Of a stretch of 64,000 nt of DNA, positions 20,475 to 29,768 are shown one piece after another; the first letter of the stretch is position 1, and each line of letters starts with the position of its first letter. The stretch lies in contig NC_018581.1 in NCBI RefSeq assembly GCF_000143885.2, positions 2,604,001-2,668,000 of the forward strand, in the 5' to 3' direction. A program made the position numbers and the translations under genes. The notes beneath the pieces are model-generated. The model worked only from the letters and a program-made list of their open reading frames with translations, did no database searches and had not been told where the DNA came from. Source of the stretch: Gordonia sp. KTR9 (GTDB taxonomy: Bacteria; Actinomycetota; Actinomycetes; Mycobacteriales; Mycobacteriaceae).

Positions 20475-21464
20475 ATGACCAGGAGAGTCACCGCCACGGT
20501 CGTGGCGGTCGTGTCGTTGTGTGTGGCCGTGATGGTGGCCGGGTGCCAGGCGGTGCCTGAACGGCCCGCCGCCGCGACGTCAGAGTCCGAGGCGGTCCCA
20601 TCGGCGGTGTCCACCGCCGATGTTCTCGCAGCGGTCCGGGCCGCGACCGCGGTGCGAGACCTCCCGCCGACGATCACCACCGACGAGTTGCTCGCCGCCA
20701 GCGGTGACTACTCCGATCAATGGTCGATCGAGGGGTGCGAACCACCCCTGGAGGTCAGCCGTCTCGACGACATCGGACCGTGCATCCTCGGTGACACGAC
20801 CAGCGACCGAACCGTGGCGCTGATCGGCGACTCGGCGGCATCGATGTGGCATTCGGCGCTCGATCTCGTCGGCAAACGCCACGGCTGGCGAGTACTCGCG
20901 CTGACCAAGAGCAACTGCGGACCGGCCGCGCTGACGTACTACCAGTGGCAGCTCAAGCGGGCCTACACCGAATGTGACGACTGGCAGGACTGGCGGATGG
21001 AGACCATCGCCCGCGAGAACGCCGAGATCGTCGTGATGGCCGGCTGGCACGACGGCGGCAACCAGGGACCCGGGCGGGACACGACGCCGGAGGTGTGGCG
21101 CGACGGCCTGGTCTCCACGATCAACGACCTCCCGGCGGGCACGAGGGCATTTCTGCTCGGCGGTGTCCCGCGTCCGTCGCAGAGTCCGTCGGAGTGCGTG
21201 GCGGCCAACCCCGCCGACCTCACCCGGTGCGCGGAACCGGCCGCCGACGCCCTCCCGGTCCAGTCGGGGTGGTCGGCCGCCGCGGAGCTCACCGGACAGA
21301 CTTTCATCGACGTCGACCCCTGGTTCTGCGCTCAGACGTGCCCCGCGGTGATCGCCGACCGGCTGGTGTACTCCGGCAAGTTCCACGTGACGGGCCAGTA
21401 CGCCCGGCTCCTGTCGGGTCCGCTCGAGGAGATCATGGCGCCCGCGCTGCGCGCGCAACCTTGA
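20475..21464 (+). CDS. SGNH-type secreted lipoprotein, partner of the acyltransferase
   Basis: 329 residues. The signal peptide ends in the lipobox VAGC (Cys about residue 21), so a lipid anchor is expected. The SGNH block I is VALIGDSAASMWHSAL and block III-like is VMAGWHDGG. It corresponds to the detached C-terminal domain of OafA-like acyltransferases and probably completes the acyl transfer outside the membrane. Odd: the final block, usually DxxH, reads YSGKFHVTGQYA, so the His is present but the Asp position is not acidic. The ATG at 20475 follows GAAAGGG. Confidence 0.75.
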   Translation: MTRRVTATVVAVVSLCVAVMVAGCQAVPERPAAATSESEAVPSAVSTADVLAAVRAATAVRDLPPTITTDELLAASGDYSDQWSIEGCEPPLEVSRLDDIGPCILGDTTSDRTVALIGDSAASMWHSALDLVGKRHGWRVLALTKSNCGPAALTYYQWQLKRAYTECDDWQDWRMETIARENAEIVVMAGWHDGGNQGPGRDTTPEVWRDGLVSTINDLPAGTRAFLLGGVPRPSQSPSECVAANPADLTRCAEPAADALPVQSGWSAAAELTGQTFIDVDPWFCAQTCPAVIADRLVYSGKFHVTGQYARLLSGPLEEIMAPALRAQP

Positions 21465-21479
21465 CACCTGCGCGAGCGG

Positions 21480-22607
21480 TCAGTCGGTGTCGCCGGCCCA
21501 TTCCGGCGTCGACATCGCACCCCGCGCCACCACGGCGCGGGTGCGCATGTCGACGGCCTTGATGACACGCGTCATCGCGCCCATCGTGCCGGTGAGATCG
21601 TCGCGTCCGCTGAGGTAGCTGCGCTGGGCGGCGATGGGCATGGCGAAGAACGCCTCGAAGAAGGCGATGGTCTGCGAAGGACTCAGCCGCAGTAGCGCGC
21701 TGAGCCCGCGCAGACGGAGGTTGTGTACCGCGCGGGCGGACGACGGCCACAGCTCGGTGGCGGGGTCGCGACCCGAGGCAAGAGCGGTGACCACCGCGTC
21801 CGTGCACATCAGGGATGTCGCGACGCTGTAGCCGGTCGTCGGGTTCTTGAAACCACCCGCGGCGCCGAACCGGAAAGTGGGATCGCGCCACGGTTGTGGC
21901 GACGAGCCGGTCAGCGGGAAGTCGACGTGCTCGACCCGCAGGACCTCCGACGGCATTCCGCCCAGGCGGTCGGCGAGCCGCCGCTGGAGTTCGTCGAGGC
22001 CCAGCGCGGGGTATCCGGCGAGGCAGGTCTCTTCGAGGAGATACTCGCCCCCGCCGAGGGGTACGACGTACAGGAACGACGGCAGCGCCCGACGATGCTT
22101 CGCGCCGCCCCGCCAATCCATCAGCAGCGCTTCGTGTCCGGCCAGGATCGGCTCGGCGGTCCGGGCGCCGACGACGATCCCGTATGCGGTCTGCCGGGGT
22201 GCGTCGTGGGGGAGCGCACCACGACAGTCGACCACCGCCTCGCCGGTCAGGACCTTTCCGTCGTCGAGACGCACACGCGCACCGTCGATCTCGACTACGC
22301 GTGCGGCCACGGCCGGAACCCCGTCGAGGGTCAGCGACCGTTGCAGCCCGGGGGTGTCGAAGACGGTGTAGCCGCGGGCGATCTCCTCGAGGTCGCGACC
22401 CGCGACGCCGATGCGCGCGGTGCTGGCGGCGATCGCGGCCGGATCGATCCAGTCGGGCAGCTCGTCGGACCAGCAGGCGAACGTGGACCGCCAGATCCGC
22501 TCGGGAGACGGGTCGACGAGGGTCACGGACACACCCGCGCGTGCCAGCCGGTGCACGAGGGCCCGCCCGGCCGGCCCGGCCCCCGCGACGATGACTCCAG
22601 AACTCAC
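21480..22607 (-). CDS. crtL: Lycopene cyclase (CrtL/CrtY-type)
   Basis: FAD-dependent cyclase that forms beta-ionone rings from lycopene. 375 residues. The N-terminal dinucleotide fold VIVAGAGPAGRALVHRLARAG, the DCRGA segment typical of lycopene cyclases and GAAGGFKNPTTGYSVATSL near the C-terminus support this. GAAGGA lies 6 bp before the GTG at 22607. No other carotenoid gene is in the window, so its pathway partners must be elsewhere. It lies 58 bp after a short-chain dehydrogenase on the same strand. Confidence 0.85.
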   Translation of the reverse strand: MSSGVIVAGAGPAGRALVHRLARAGVSVTLVDPSPERIWRSTFACWSDELPDWIDPAAIAASTARIGVAGRDLEEIARGYTVFDTPGLQRSLTLDGVPAVAARVVEIDGARVRLDDGKVLTGEAVVDCRGALPHDAPRQTAYGIVVGARTAEPILAGHEALLMDWRGGAKHRRALPSFLYVVPLGGGEYLLEETCLAGYPALGLDELQRRLADRLGGMPSEVLRVEHVDFPLTGSSPQPWRDPTFRFGAAGGFKNPTTGYSVATSLMCTDAVVTALASGRDPATELWPSSARAVHNLRLRGLSALLRLSPSQTIAFFEAFFAMPIAAQRSYLSGRDDLTGTMGAMTRVIKAVDMRTRAVVARGAMSTPEWAGDTD

Positions 22608-22665
22608 ATCCCGTCCTTCGTCGCGGGCGGCGATCCGGACGGGCACGCGCCGTCGGGCAGGAGGC

Positions 22666-23466
22666 TCACGAACCGCCGGTGGCCAGCATGCCACCGTCGA
22701 CGGTGAGGGTTTCGCCGGTGATCCACGCCGACTCGTCGCTCGCGAGGAACGCGACGGCGCGGGCGACATCCTCCGGCTCGCCGATGCGCTTCAGCGGATA
22801 CGAATTCGCGACGCGTGCCTCGTTGTCGCCCTCGGTGAACACCGAGGCGAACTTCGTCCGCACGACCGACGGGGCGATCGCATTGACCCGGATGTTCGGT
22901 CCGAGCTCCCAGGCAAGTTCGGCGGTGAGGCGGATCAGCGCCGCCTTCGACGTGCCGTAGGCCGCGATCACACCGGTCGACCGCAGGCCCGCCACGGACG
23001 CGATGTTGACGATCGAACCGCCGGTGTCCTTCATCCCCGCCCGGTAGGCCTCCTGGACGAACCCCAGCGCGGCGACCACGTTGGTGTCGAAGGTCTTGCG
23101 GTACGCGGAGAGATCGGCGCCCATCAGCGGGCCGGCCAGCGGCGCGATGCCGGTGTTGTTGACGAGGATGTGGATACCGCCCTGGGCGACGGCCGCGGCC
23201 ACCGCAGCCGACCGGTCGTCGGCGTCACCTGTGTTGGCCGCGCACACCGAGACGGTCGCGCCGGGCACCGACTCACGAATCCGGCCGGCGGCCTCCTCGA
23301 GGGGCTCGGCCTTGCGGCTGGTGATGACGACCGAGGCGCCGCGCCGGGCGAGTTCGGTCGCGATCGCCTCTCCGATGCCGCGACTGGCGCCGGTGACCAG
23401 TGCCGAGCGGCCCGTGAGGTCGGAGGACTGGGGAAAGTTCTGCGGAATCGGTGTGGAGTGCGTCAC
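22666..23466 (-). CDS. Short-chain dehydrogenase/reductase (FabG-like)
   Basis: 266 residues, classical SDR. Cofactor motif ALVTGASRGIGEAIA, structural motif VNNTGIAPLAG (Thr where Ala is usual), catalytic Ser in NIASVAGL and YGTSK, and a C-terminal ITGETLTVDGGMLATGG typical of FabG-like reductases. Arg after the first Gly suggests NADPH preference. The substrate cannot be read; proximity to lycopene cyclase is not proof of a carotenoid role. I place the start at the GTG at 23466, preceded by GGAGC. It is divergent from the ABC-F gene. Confidence 0.82.
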   Translation of the reverse strand: MTHSTPIPQNFPQSSDLTGRSALVTGASRGIGEAIATELARRGASVVITSRKAEPLEEAAGRIRESVPGATVSVCAANTGDADDRSAAVAAAVAQGGIHILVNNTGIAPLAGPLMGADLSAYRKTFDTNVVAALGFVQEAYRAGMKDTGGSIVNIASVAGLRSTGVIAAYGTSKAALIRLTAELAWELGPNIRVNAIAPSVVRTKFASVFTEGDNEARVANSYPLKRIGEPEDVARAVAFLASDESAWITGETLTVDGGMLATGGS

Positions 23467-23560
23467 GCTCCACACCGTATCGGTCCACCGTGTCGCCGCG
23501 GGCGGAGTCGGTGGCGTCGCCGGCGATGAGCGCGTGGTCAAACCAGTGGCGCGGCACCGG

Positions 23561-23566
23561 TAGAAT
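23561..23566 (+). promoter_or_regulatory. -10 element of a near-leaderless promoter
   Basis: TAGAAT ends 8 bp before the GTG at 23575, with no Shine-Dalgarno between. Transcription of the ABC-F gene should start within a base or two of its start codon. Confidence 0.55.
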
Positions 23567-23574
23567 GGAACGTC

Positions 23575-25186
<1,612 letters not shown>

Positions 25187-25203
<17 letters not shown>

Positions 25204-26245
25204 TCGCGGCGATGACCAGGTCGGTACCGGCCCGGTCGGGCACCGTCAGCCGGTGTCCGTGACCGTCGAACTCCCGGCCGACGACTCCGGCGGACCGCAA
25301 CCGTCGACCGAACTCGATGCCGTCGGCACCCGGCACGTACAGGAAGTTGGCCTCGCTCGGCAGCGCCGGATGGCCCGCGTCGTCCAGGGCGGCGGCGAGA
25401 CGACCGCGTTCGCGGCGCATCGCCGTCACCCGGCCGGCCAGTTCGTCGGAGGCCGCGAGCGCGAGCGACGCCGCCTGCTCGGCGGCCGCGGTGATCGAGA
25501 AGGGGACTTCGTGGCGCCGCGCGCCGCGGATCGAAGTCGCCGATCCGGTCGCGTATCCGACACGCAGGCCCGCGAGGCCGTGGGCCTTGGAGAAGGTCCG
25601 CACCACGATCAGATTGGGATGCTCGGTCAGCAGCGTCCCGATGTCGGGCGCAGTCGAGCTGTACTCGATGTAGGCCTGATCGAGGATCACCGGAGTGGAC
25701 GCGTCGACGGTCGCCAGCAATCCCCGGATCTCGTCGTCGGTGACCACCGATCCGGTCGGGTTGTGGGGACTGCAGACGATGACGGCCGCGGTGTCGGAAC
25801 CGGCCGCCGCGGCGAGCGCGGTCATGTCGGGGCGCCCGTCGTCGAGCAGCGGGGTCGTGTCGAGCATCATCCCGATCATGTCGGCGAGCAGTGCGAAGCC
25901 CTCGAATGTCGGTGCCGGGGTGGCGATTCGAGGTGTCCGACAGCCCGCGGTCCGGAACCGCGCCGCCGAGTCCTGCAAAATCGCCGACAGAACCGCGGTC
26001 GCACCCGCGCCGATGGTGATGTTCTCTTCCTCCGAACCGATGTGCTCGGCGACGGTCGTCCGCAGGTGCTCGGGACGGAAGGACGGATAGTGGTGCGCGT
26101 CGGCCGAGTGGCGACGCAGTGCGGAGACGACGGCGGGAAGAGGTGGGTACGCGGACTCGTTCCGGTCGCATCGCACGATGTCCGTCGATCGCGTCAGCGC
26201 GTGCTCGAGGCCTGCACCCGTCGGATCGGGGAGGACGACGGTCAC
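25187..26245 (-). CDS. PLP-dependent aminotransferase, HisC/aromatic-type fold
   Basis: Class I/II (HisC-like) aminotransferase, 352 residues. Seen: Asn in CSPHNPTGS (about 162), Asp and Tyr in ILDQAYIEY (about 189 and 192) and the PLP lysine in VRTFSKAHGLAGLRVGYA (Lys220). The HisC-like family includes histidinol-phosphate and aromatic amino acid aminotransferases. Here it closes a four-gene overlapped cassette, so a role in supplying an aromatic 2-oxo acid, or aminating the product, is more likely than histidine synthesis. The GTG at 26245 overlaps the stop of the upstream ketosynthase-like gene by 4 bp (GTGA). Confidence 0.85.
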
Positions 26246-27270
26246 GAACGCCCGCTCCACCGGATCGCGCCGGCGGCGGCGAAGTCGCCCGCATGGGCGA
26301 ACGCCGACATCATCACGACGTCTCCGGGGCGGACGCGACCGTCGTCGATCGCCGCGTCGAGTGTCATCGGTATCCCGACCGCGAACAGGTTGCCGCACTC
26401 GTCGAAGGTGTCCGGATGTCTCGACTCGGGCAACTCGAGGGCCTCGCGCCAGTTGCGCAGGAAGATCCGGTTCGGCTGATTGGTGACGAGGACGTCCAGG
26501 TCGGCGGGTCGAATGCCGATCCGATCGGCCAGCGCGACAGCCACTTCCGGAACCATCCGGTTTCCGCGGGCCAGGACCTTCGCGATCTTCGCCTCGGTGA
26601 AGCCCACGTGGATCTGGCCCGGACCCGCCTCCCAGTACTTGCGCTCCGGCTGCGCGACGGCGGTCATGTCCGCCGAGAACTGGCCGAAGGACCGGGATTC
26701 GGTGCCCAGCACCGGGTTCCCCGCATCCCCGAGCGTCAGGGTCGCGACCGCCGCCCCGTCTCCGGGAATCGCGGCCTGCGCCTTCACGCGGACCTGCTCC
26801 TGGGTGAAGATCTGACCGGCGCTGTTCTGCGCCAACCCGATCAGGGCTTTGCGACCGCCGCCGGCGCGGAGGAGCGCGCCGGCGATCTCGATCAGATGGA
26901 CGAACGCGGCACAGCCGCCGTTGTGCACATCGAGCACGGTCCGCGGAGCGAGTCCGAGGCGGTGGGCGACCTCGCCCACGCACCCGCGGACCGGGACCTC
27001 CGGCAGCTGACTGTGGGTGAGCACGACGTCCACGTCATCGAGGTAACCGTCGCCGTGCCGGTCCTGGAGCCGGCGCGCAGCCGCGACGATCATGTCCGCG
27101 GAGGTCTCGCCTTCGGCCGCATGGTGGCGGAAGGCCGGTGCCCGGAACATGACGTTGTCGGCGAGTTCGTCGTCCTCGGCGAACTGCGCGAAGAACTCCG
27201 CGGGCACCCGTGCGGCGGGCCGGTAGGTGGCGAGATCGGCGAGGGCGACGGTCGGGGCGATCGCGGTCAT
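26242..27270 (-). CDS. KAS III (FabH)-like thiolase-fold enzyme with Asn in place of the catalytic His
   Basis: 342 residues, beta-ketoacyl-ACP synthase III fold. Compared with E. coli FabH, the nucleophile aligns to Cys120 (VLDVHNGGCAAFVHL) and the second Asn to Asn294 (ECGNLFAVGIPMTLD). The loop that is normally PHQANLR reads TNQPNRIF, so the catalytic His is Asn264. Family knowledge: the His-Asn pair drives decarboxylation of malonyl-ACP. Its loss suggests a non-decarboxylative acyltransferase or a condensing enzyme with another nucleophile. I place the start at the ATG at 27270, overlapping the upstream stop (ATGA); an ATG at 27282 is possible. Confidence 0.82.
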   Translation of the reverse strand: MTAIAPTVALADLATYRPAARVPAEFFAQFAEDDELADNVMFRAPAFRHHAAEGETSADMIVAAARRLQDRHGDGYLDDVDVVLTHSQLPEVPVRGCVGEVAHRLGLAPRTVLDVHNGGCAAFVHLIEIAGALLRAGGGRKALIGLAQNSAGQIFTQEQVRVKAQAAIPGDGAAVATLTLGDAGNPVLGTESRSFGQFSADMTAVAQPERKYWEAGPGQIHVGFTEAKIAKVLARGNRMVPEVAVALADRIGIRPADLDVLVTNQPNRIFLRNWREALELPESRHPDTFDECGNLFAVGIPMTLDAAIDDGRVRPGDVVMMSAFAHAGDFAAAGAIRWSGRS

Positions 27271-27932
27271 GAGCGCATCCATTCGGGGGTCAGCGGAAGT
27301 CCGTTGCGGTGGCGGTGTTCGGCGATGGCCGTGAGATTGTCGAGTTCGATCTGGTGTCCGGCGCCGAACATGTCCCACAGGTCGCCGACCCACTCCTCAC
27401 GACCGGCAGGCGCGGTGTCGGGGTACGGGTTCTCGTCGTAGAACGGGTGGTGGCAGTTGTTCCACAGGACCACCGAACCGGGGCGGTCGAGAACGAGCTG
27501 TGCGTCAACCACGCGCATCAGGTAGATCATCCACAGATGCTTTCCCTGATCCCACGCGCAGTGATAGTCGACGGTCATGGCGTCGGCGTTGGCCACCGTG
27601 CGGACGTAGATCTTCGTGTCCTCGTTCAGGCGATCGTGTCCGACCCACAGGCCCGGTTCCTCGGTTTCCGTGAAATCCCGTGTGCTGTAGGTCCATTCCT
27701 CGAGTGAACGCGTGTCGGCGAGCCACTCGAACAGTTCGCGGGGAGGTGCGTCGACGTATCCCTGGACAGGGCAGTAGTCGCCGAACACCTGGTGATGGGG
27801 ATACACCGAGCGGACCTTGTCGACGACGAGTGCGGTGTTGGCGGAGCGGGGGTGGGTCTCCACCCGGACCACGCCGTCGAGCGTGGCCGCGGTGTCCCCG
27901 AGGTCGGACAGGGCCGAGGAGTGCGTGGTCAT
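27267..27932 (-). CDS. SRPBCC (START/Bet v1-like) family protein
   Basis: 221 residues, soluble. The opening of the domain is clear: GDYCPVQGYVDAPPRELFEWLADTRSLEEWTYSTRDFTE. The beta-strand-rich middle (GLWVGHDRLNEDTKIYVRTV) and the C-terminal helix fit the hydrophobic-cavity SRPBCC fold used by polyketide aromatase/cyclases and ligand-binding proteins. It is rich in Trp, Tyr and His, which is unusual for a simple lipid binder. It overlaps by 4 bp with both neighbours (ATGA on each side), so it is translated with the ThDP enzyme and the ketosynthase. A cyclase role is inferred from context. Confidence 0.72.
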   Translation of the reverse strand: MTTHSSALSDLGDTAATLDGVVRVETHPRSANTALVVDKVRSVYPHHQVFGDYCPVQGYVDAPPRELFEWLADTRSLEEWTYSTRDFTETEEPGLWVGHDRLNEDTKIYVRTVANADAMTVDYHCAWDQGKHLWMIYLMRVVDAQLVLDRPGSVVLWNNCHHPFYDENPYPDTAPAGREEWVGDLWDMFGAGHQIELDNLTAIAEHRHRNGLPLTPEWMRS

Positions 27933-29695
27933 GGAGTGCCTCTCGCGATCAGTGGGGCGAACGGGGGTGCTTCGTCGGGATCGGCATTAACGACGATGCA
28001 ATTCGGTCCGGGACGCGACAGCAGCTCGTCGCACGCCGCACGCAGGGTCTCCAGGTCCGGGGCGGAGCGGACCGCCACGCCGGCGAACATCGCGTCGAGC
28101 CCGCCCGCGACGTCGGTGTGACGGAACCTGTTGACGCTCGGCGCGCCGGGGAAGAAGCGGGCCTCGCGGGTGACGCACATGCCGTGCGCGTCGTTGTTGA
28201 GGACGATCAGGGTGATCGGCGCGTCGTGTTCGATCGCGGTGTGGATCTCCATGCCGTGCATGAGAAACGAGCCGTCACCGGCGATGACGACGACCCGGCC
28301 GCCCGGGATGGGACGGCGCGCGGCGATCGCGGACCCGATTCCCGCGGCGATCGCCCACCCCATCCCGCCCATGCCCAACGCGACGACGAACCGGCCGACG
28401 CGGAACCGACCGTCGCCGAACGGGAGGTGGTGGATCGCCGCGGCACCGGTGTTCCCGGCGTCGGCGAACACCGCGCAGCCCGTGGGCAGGGCGTCGCCGA
28501 TGGTGACGAGCGCGTCCCGCATGCCGACAGCCGTCGCCGACGGGACGACCTCCAGATGCTCGATCGGATGGACCCGGGGTGGGCGAGGTCCGGGAACCCG
28601 GTCGGCGAGCGACCGGTGGATCGCGCCGACGGTGTCGGTGAGACGTTGCGTGGCGATGTGCTCGACGGCGGCCGCGGTGCGCGGCGGCGCGCCGCCGAGA
28701 TGGACGACCGGGATCGTCGCCAAGGCGTCGTCGAGGCCCGCGCGGTCCGTCATCGACATTCGGCAGCCGATCGCCAGGATCAACTGCGCATCGCGCACGG
28801 CCCGGTGTGCCGACGGATGTCCCATCACGCCGGTGACCCCGGAACACGACGTACGGCCGATGTCGCGGCCGCCCGGGGAGACCACGACAGCGGCGCCGAG
28901 GAGGCCCGCGAGATTGTCGACGGCATCCGCCAGCCCGAGCCGGGATGCTTCCTCGCCGGCCCAGATGCACACGGTCCCGCCGGCTCGCGACACCTCCGCG
29001 AGGCGGTCGGCGAGATCGTCGACCGTTGCGGCCGGTACCGATGCGAGGTCTGCCGGCCTCGCCGGTGGCGAATGTGCTTCGGTCCAGGGCGACGTCTGGA
29101 CGTCTTTCGGCAGGATCACCGCGGCCGGTAGCCCCCGCGCCGTGGTGGCGAATGCCTCGTCGAGGACGCCGTCGAGACGGGAGGGCTCGTCGACCAGCCC
29201 GCAGAAGCCGACCACGCCGGACAACACGGCACGCAGGTCGACGGTGTCGGGCGGGTCGAGCATGTCCTGGAACCCGCCGCGTCCCACCGCGGGTGTCGGT
29301 GCCGAACCGATCAGGGCGATCACCGGAACGCGGCTGTCGTAGGCCTCGCCCAGTGCCGGTACGACATTGAGTGCCCCGCCGCCCGACGTCGTCAGGACCG
29401 CGGCCGGCTCACCGGTGAGCCGCGTGTGCCCGTCGGCCATCGCGCCGGCGCCGAACTCGTGCTTGGCGACGACCGGGGCGAGTCGCGGGTGCCGCACGGC
29501 CGCGTCGAAGACGTCTTCGATGTTGGCGCCGTGGACGCCGAAGGCGGTACGCACACCGGCGTCGACCAGTCGTGCGACGACCCGGTCGGCCACCGTAAGA
29601 GCCGTGTGCCCGTCTCGCGCGTTCAAACCCTGTACTCCCAGCCCCGAACCGTGGTGCGGCACCGGTCGATTCGTCGATGTCCGAACATCGGACAC
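27929..29695 (-). CDS. ThDP-dependent acetolactate-synthase-like enzyme
   Basis: 588 residues, three-domain ThDP enzyme. The activating Glu is in VAKHEFGAGAMADGHTRLTG (Glu80). The ThDP/Mg motif is IAGDGSFLMHGMEIHTA (about 471-487), ending in LIVLNNDAHG (Asn500-501). It resembles acetolactate synthase and benzaldehyde-lyase relatives, but it sits apart from any ilv gene and starts a cassette with SRPBCC, KAS III-like and aminotransferase genes. The likely role is C-C bond formation between a decarboxylated 2-oxo acid and an acyl partner. The GTG at 29695 has no good ribosome site; a promoter and a palindromic box directly upstream suggest a leaderless transcript. Confidence 0.85.
   Translation of the reverse strand: MSDVRTSTNRPVPHHGSGLGVQGLNARDGHTALTVADRVVARLVDAGVRTAFGVHGANIEDVFDAAVRHPRLAPVVAKHEFGAGAMADGHTRLTGEPAAVLTTSGGGALNVVPALGEAYDSRVPVIALIGSAPTPAVGRGGFQDMLDPPDTVDLRAVLSGVVGFCGLVDEPSRLDGVLDEAFATTARGLPAAVILPKDVQTSPWTEAHSPPARPADLASVPAATVDDLADRLAEVSRAGGTVCIWAGEEASRLGLADAVDNLAGLLGAAVVVSPGGRDIGRTSCSGVTGVMGHPSAHRAVRDAQLILAIGCRMSMTDRAGLDDALATIPVVHLGGAPPRTAAAVEHIATQRLTDTVGAIHRSLADRVPGPRPPRVHPIEHLEVVPSATAVGMRDALVTIGDALPTGCAVFADAGNTGAAAIHHLPFGDGRFRVGRFVVALGMGGMGWAIAAGIGSAIAARRPIPGGRVVVIAGDGSFLMHGMEIHTAIEHDAPITLIVLNNDAHGMCVTREARFFPGAPSVNRFRHTDVAGGLDAMFAGVAVRSAPDLETLRAACDELLSRPGPNCIVVNADPDEAPPFAPLIARGTP
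29678..29694. promoter_or_regulatory. 17-bp palindrome at the start of the ThDP gene
   Basis: TGTCCGA-ACA-TCGGACA, perfect 7-bp arms around 3 bp, covering codons 1-7 of the ThDP gene. It could be an operator or an RNA hairpin that gates initiation. Its function is unknown. Confidence 0.45.
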
Positions 29696-29707
29696 ACTCA
29701 GTGCTAA

Positions 29708-29726
29708 TTAGCTTAGCGTAAGCTAA
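29708..29726. promoter_or_regulatory. Palindromic DtxR-like box in front of the four-gene cassette
   Basis: TTAGCTTAGCGTAAGCTAA: 8-bp arms TTAGCTTA/TAAGCTAA around GCG. It is similar in length and outline to the IdeR box but with C/G changes at symmetric positions. It lies 12-31 bp upstream of the GTG at 29695, where it would block the promoter. Its 15-bp part CTTAGCGTAAGCTAA recurs with one change at 33054. Confidence 0.7.
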
Positions 29727-29768
29727 TGTCCGGCGGCAGGGGGAGTGACTCGGCGAGTGCCCGGCGCC

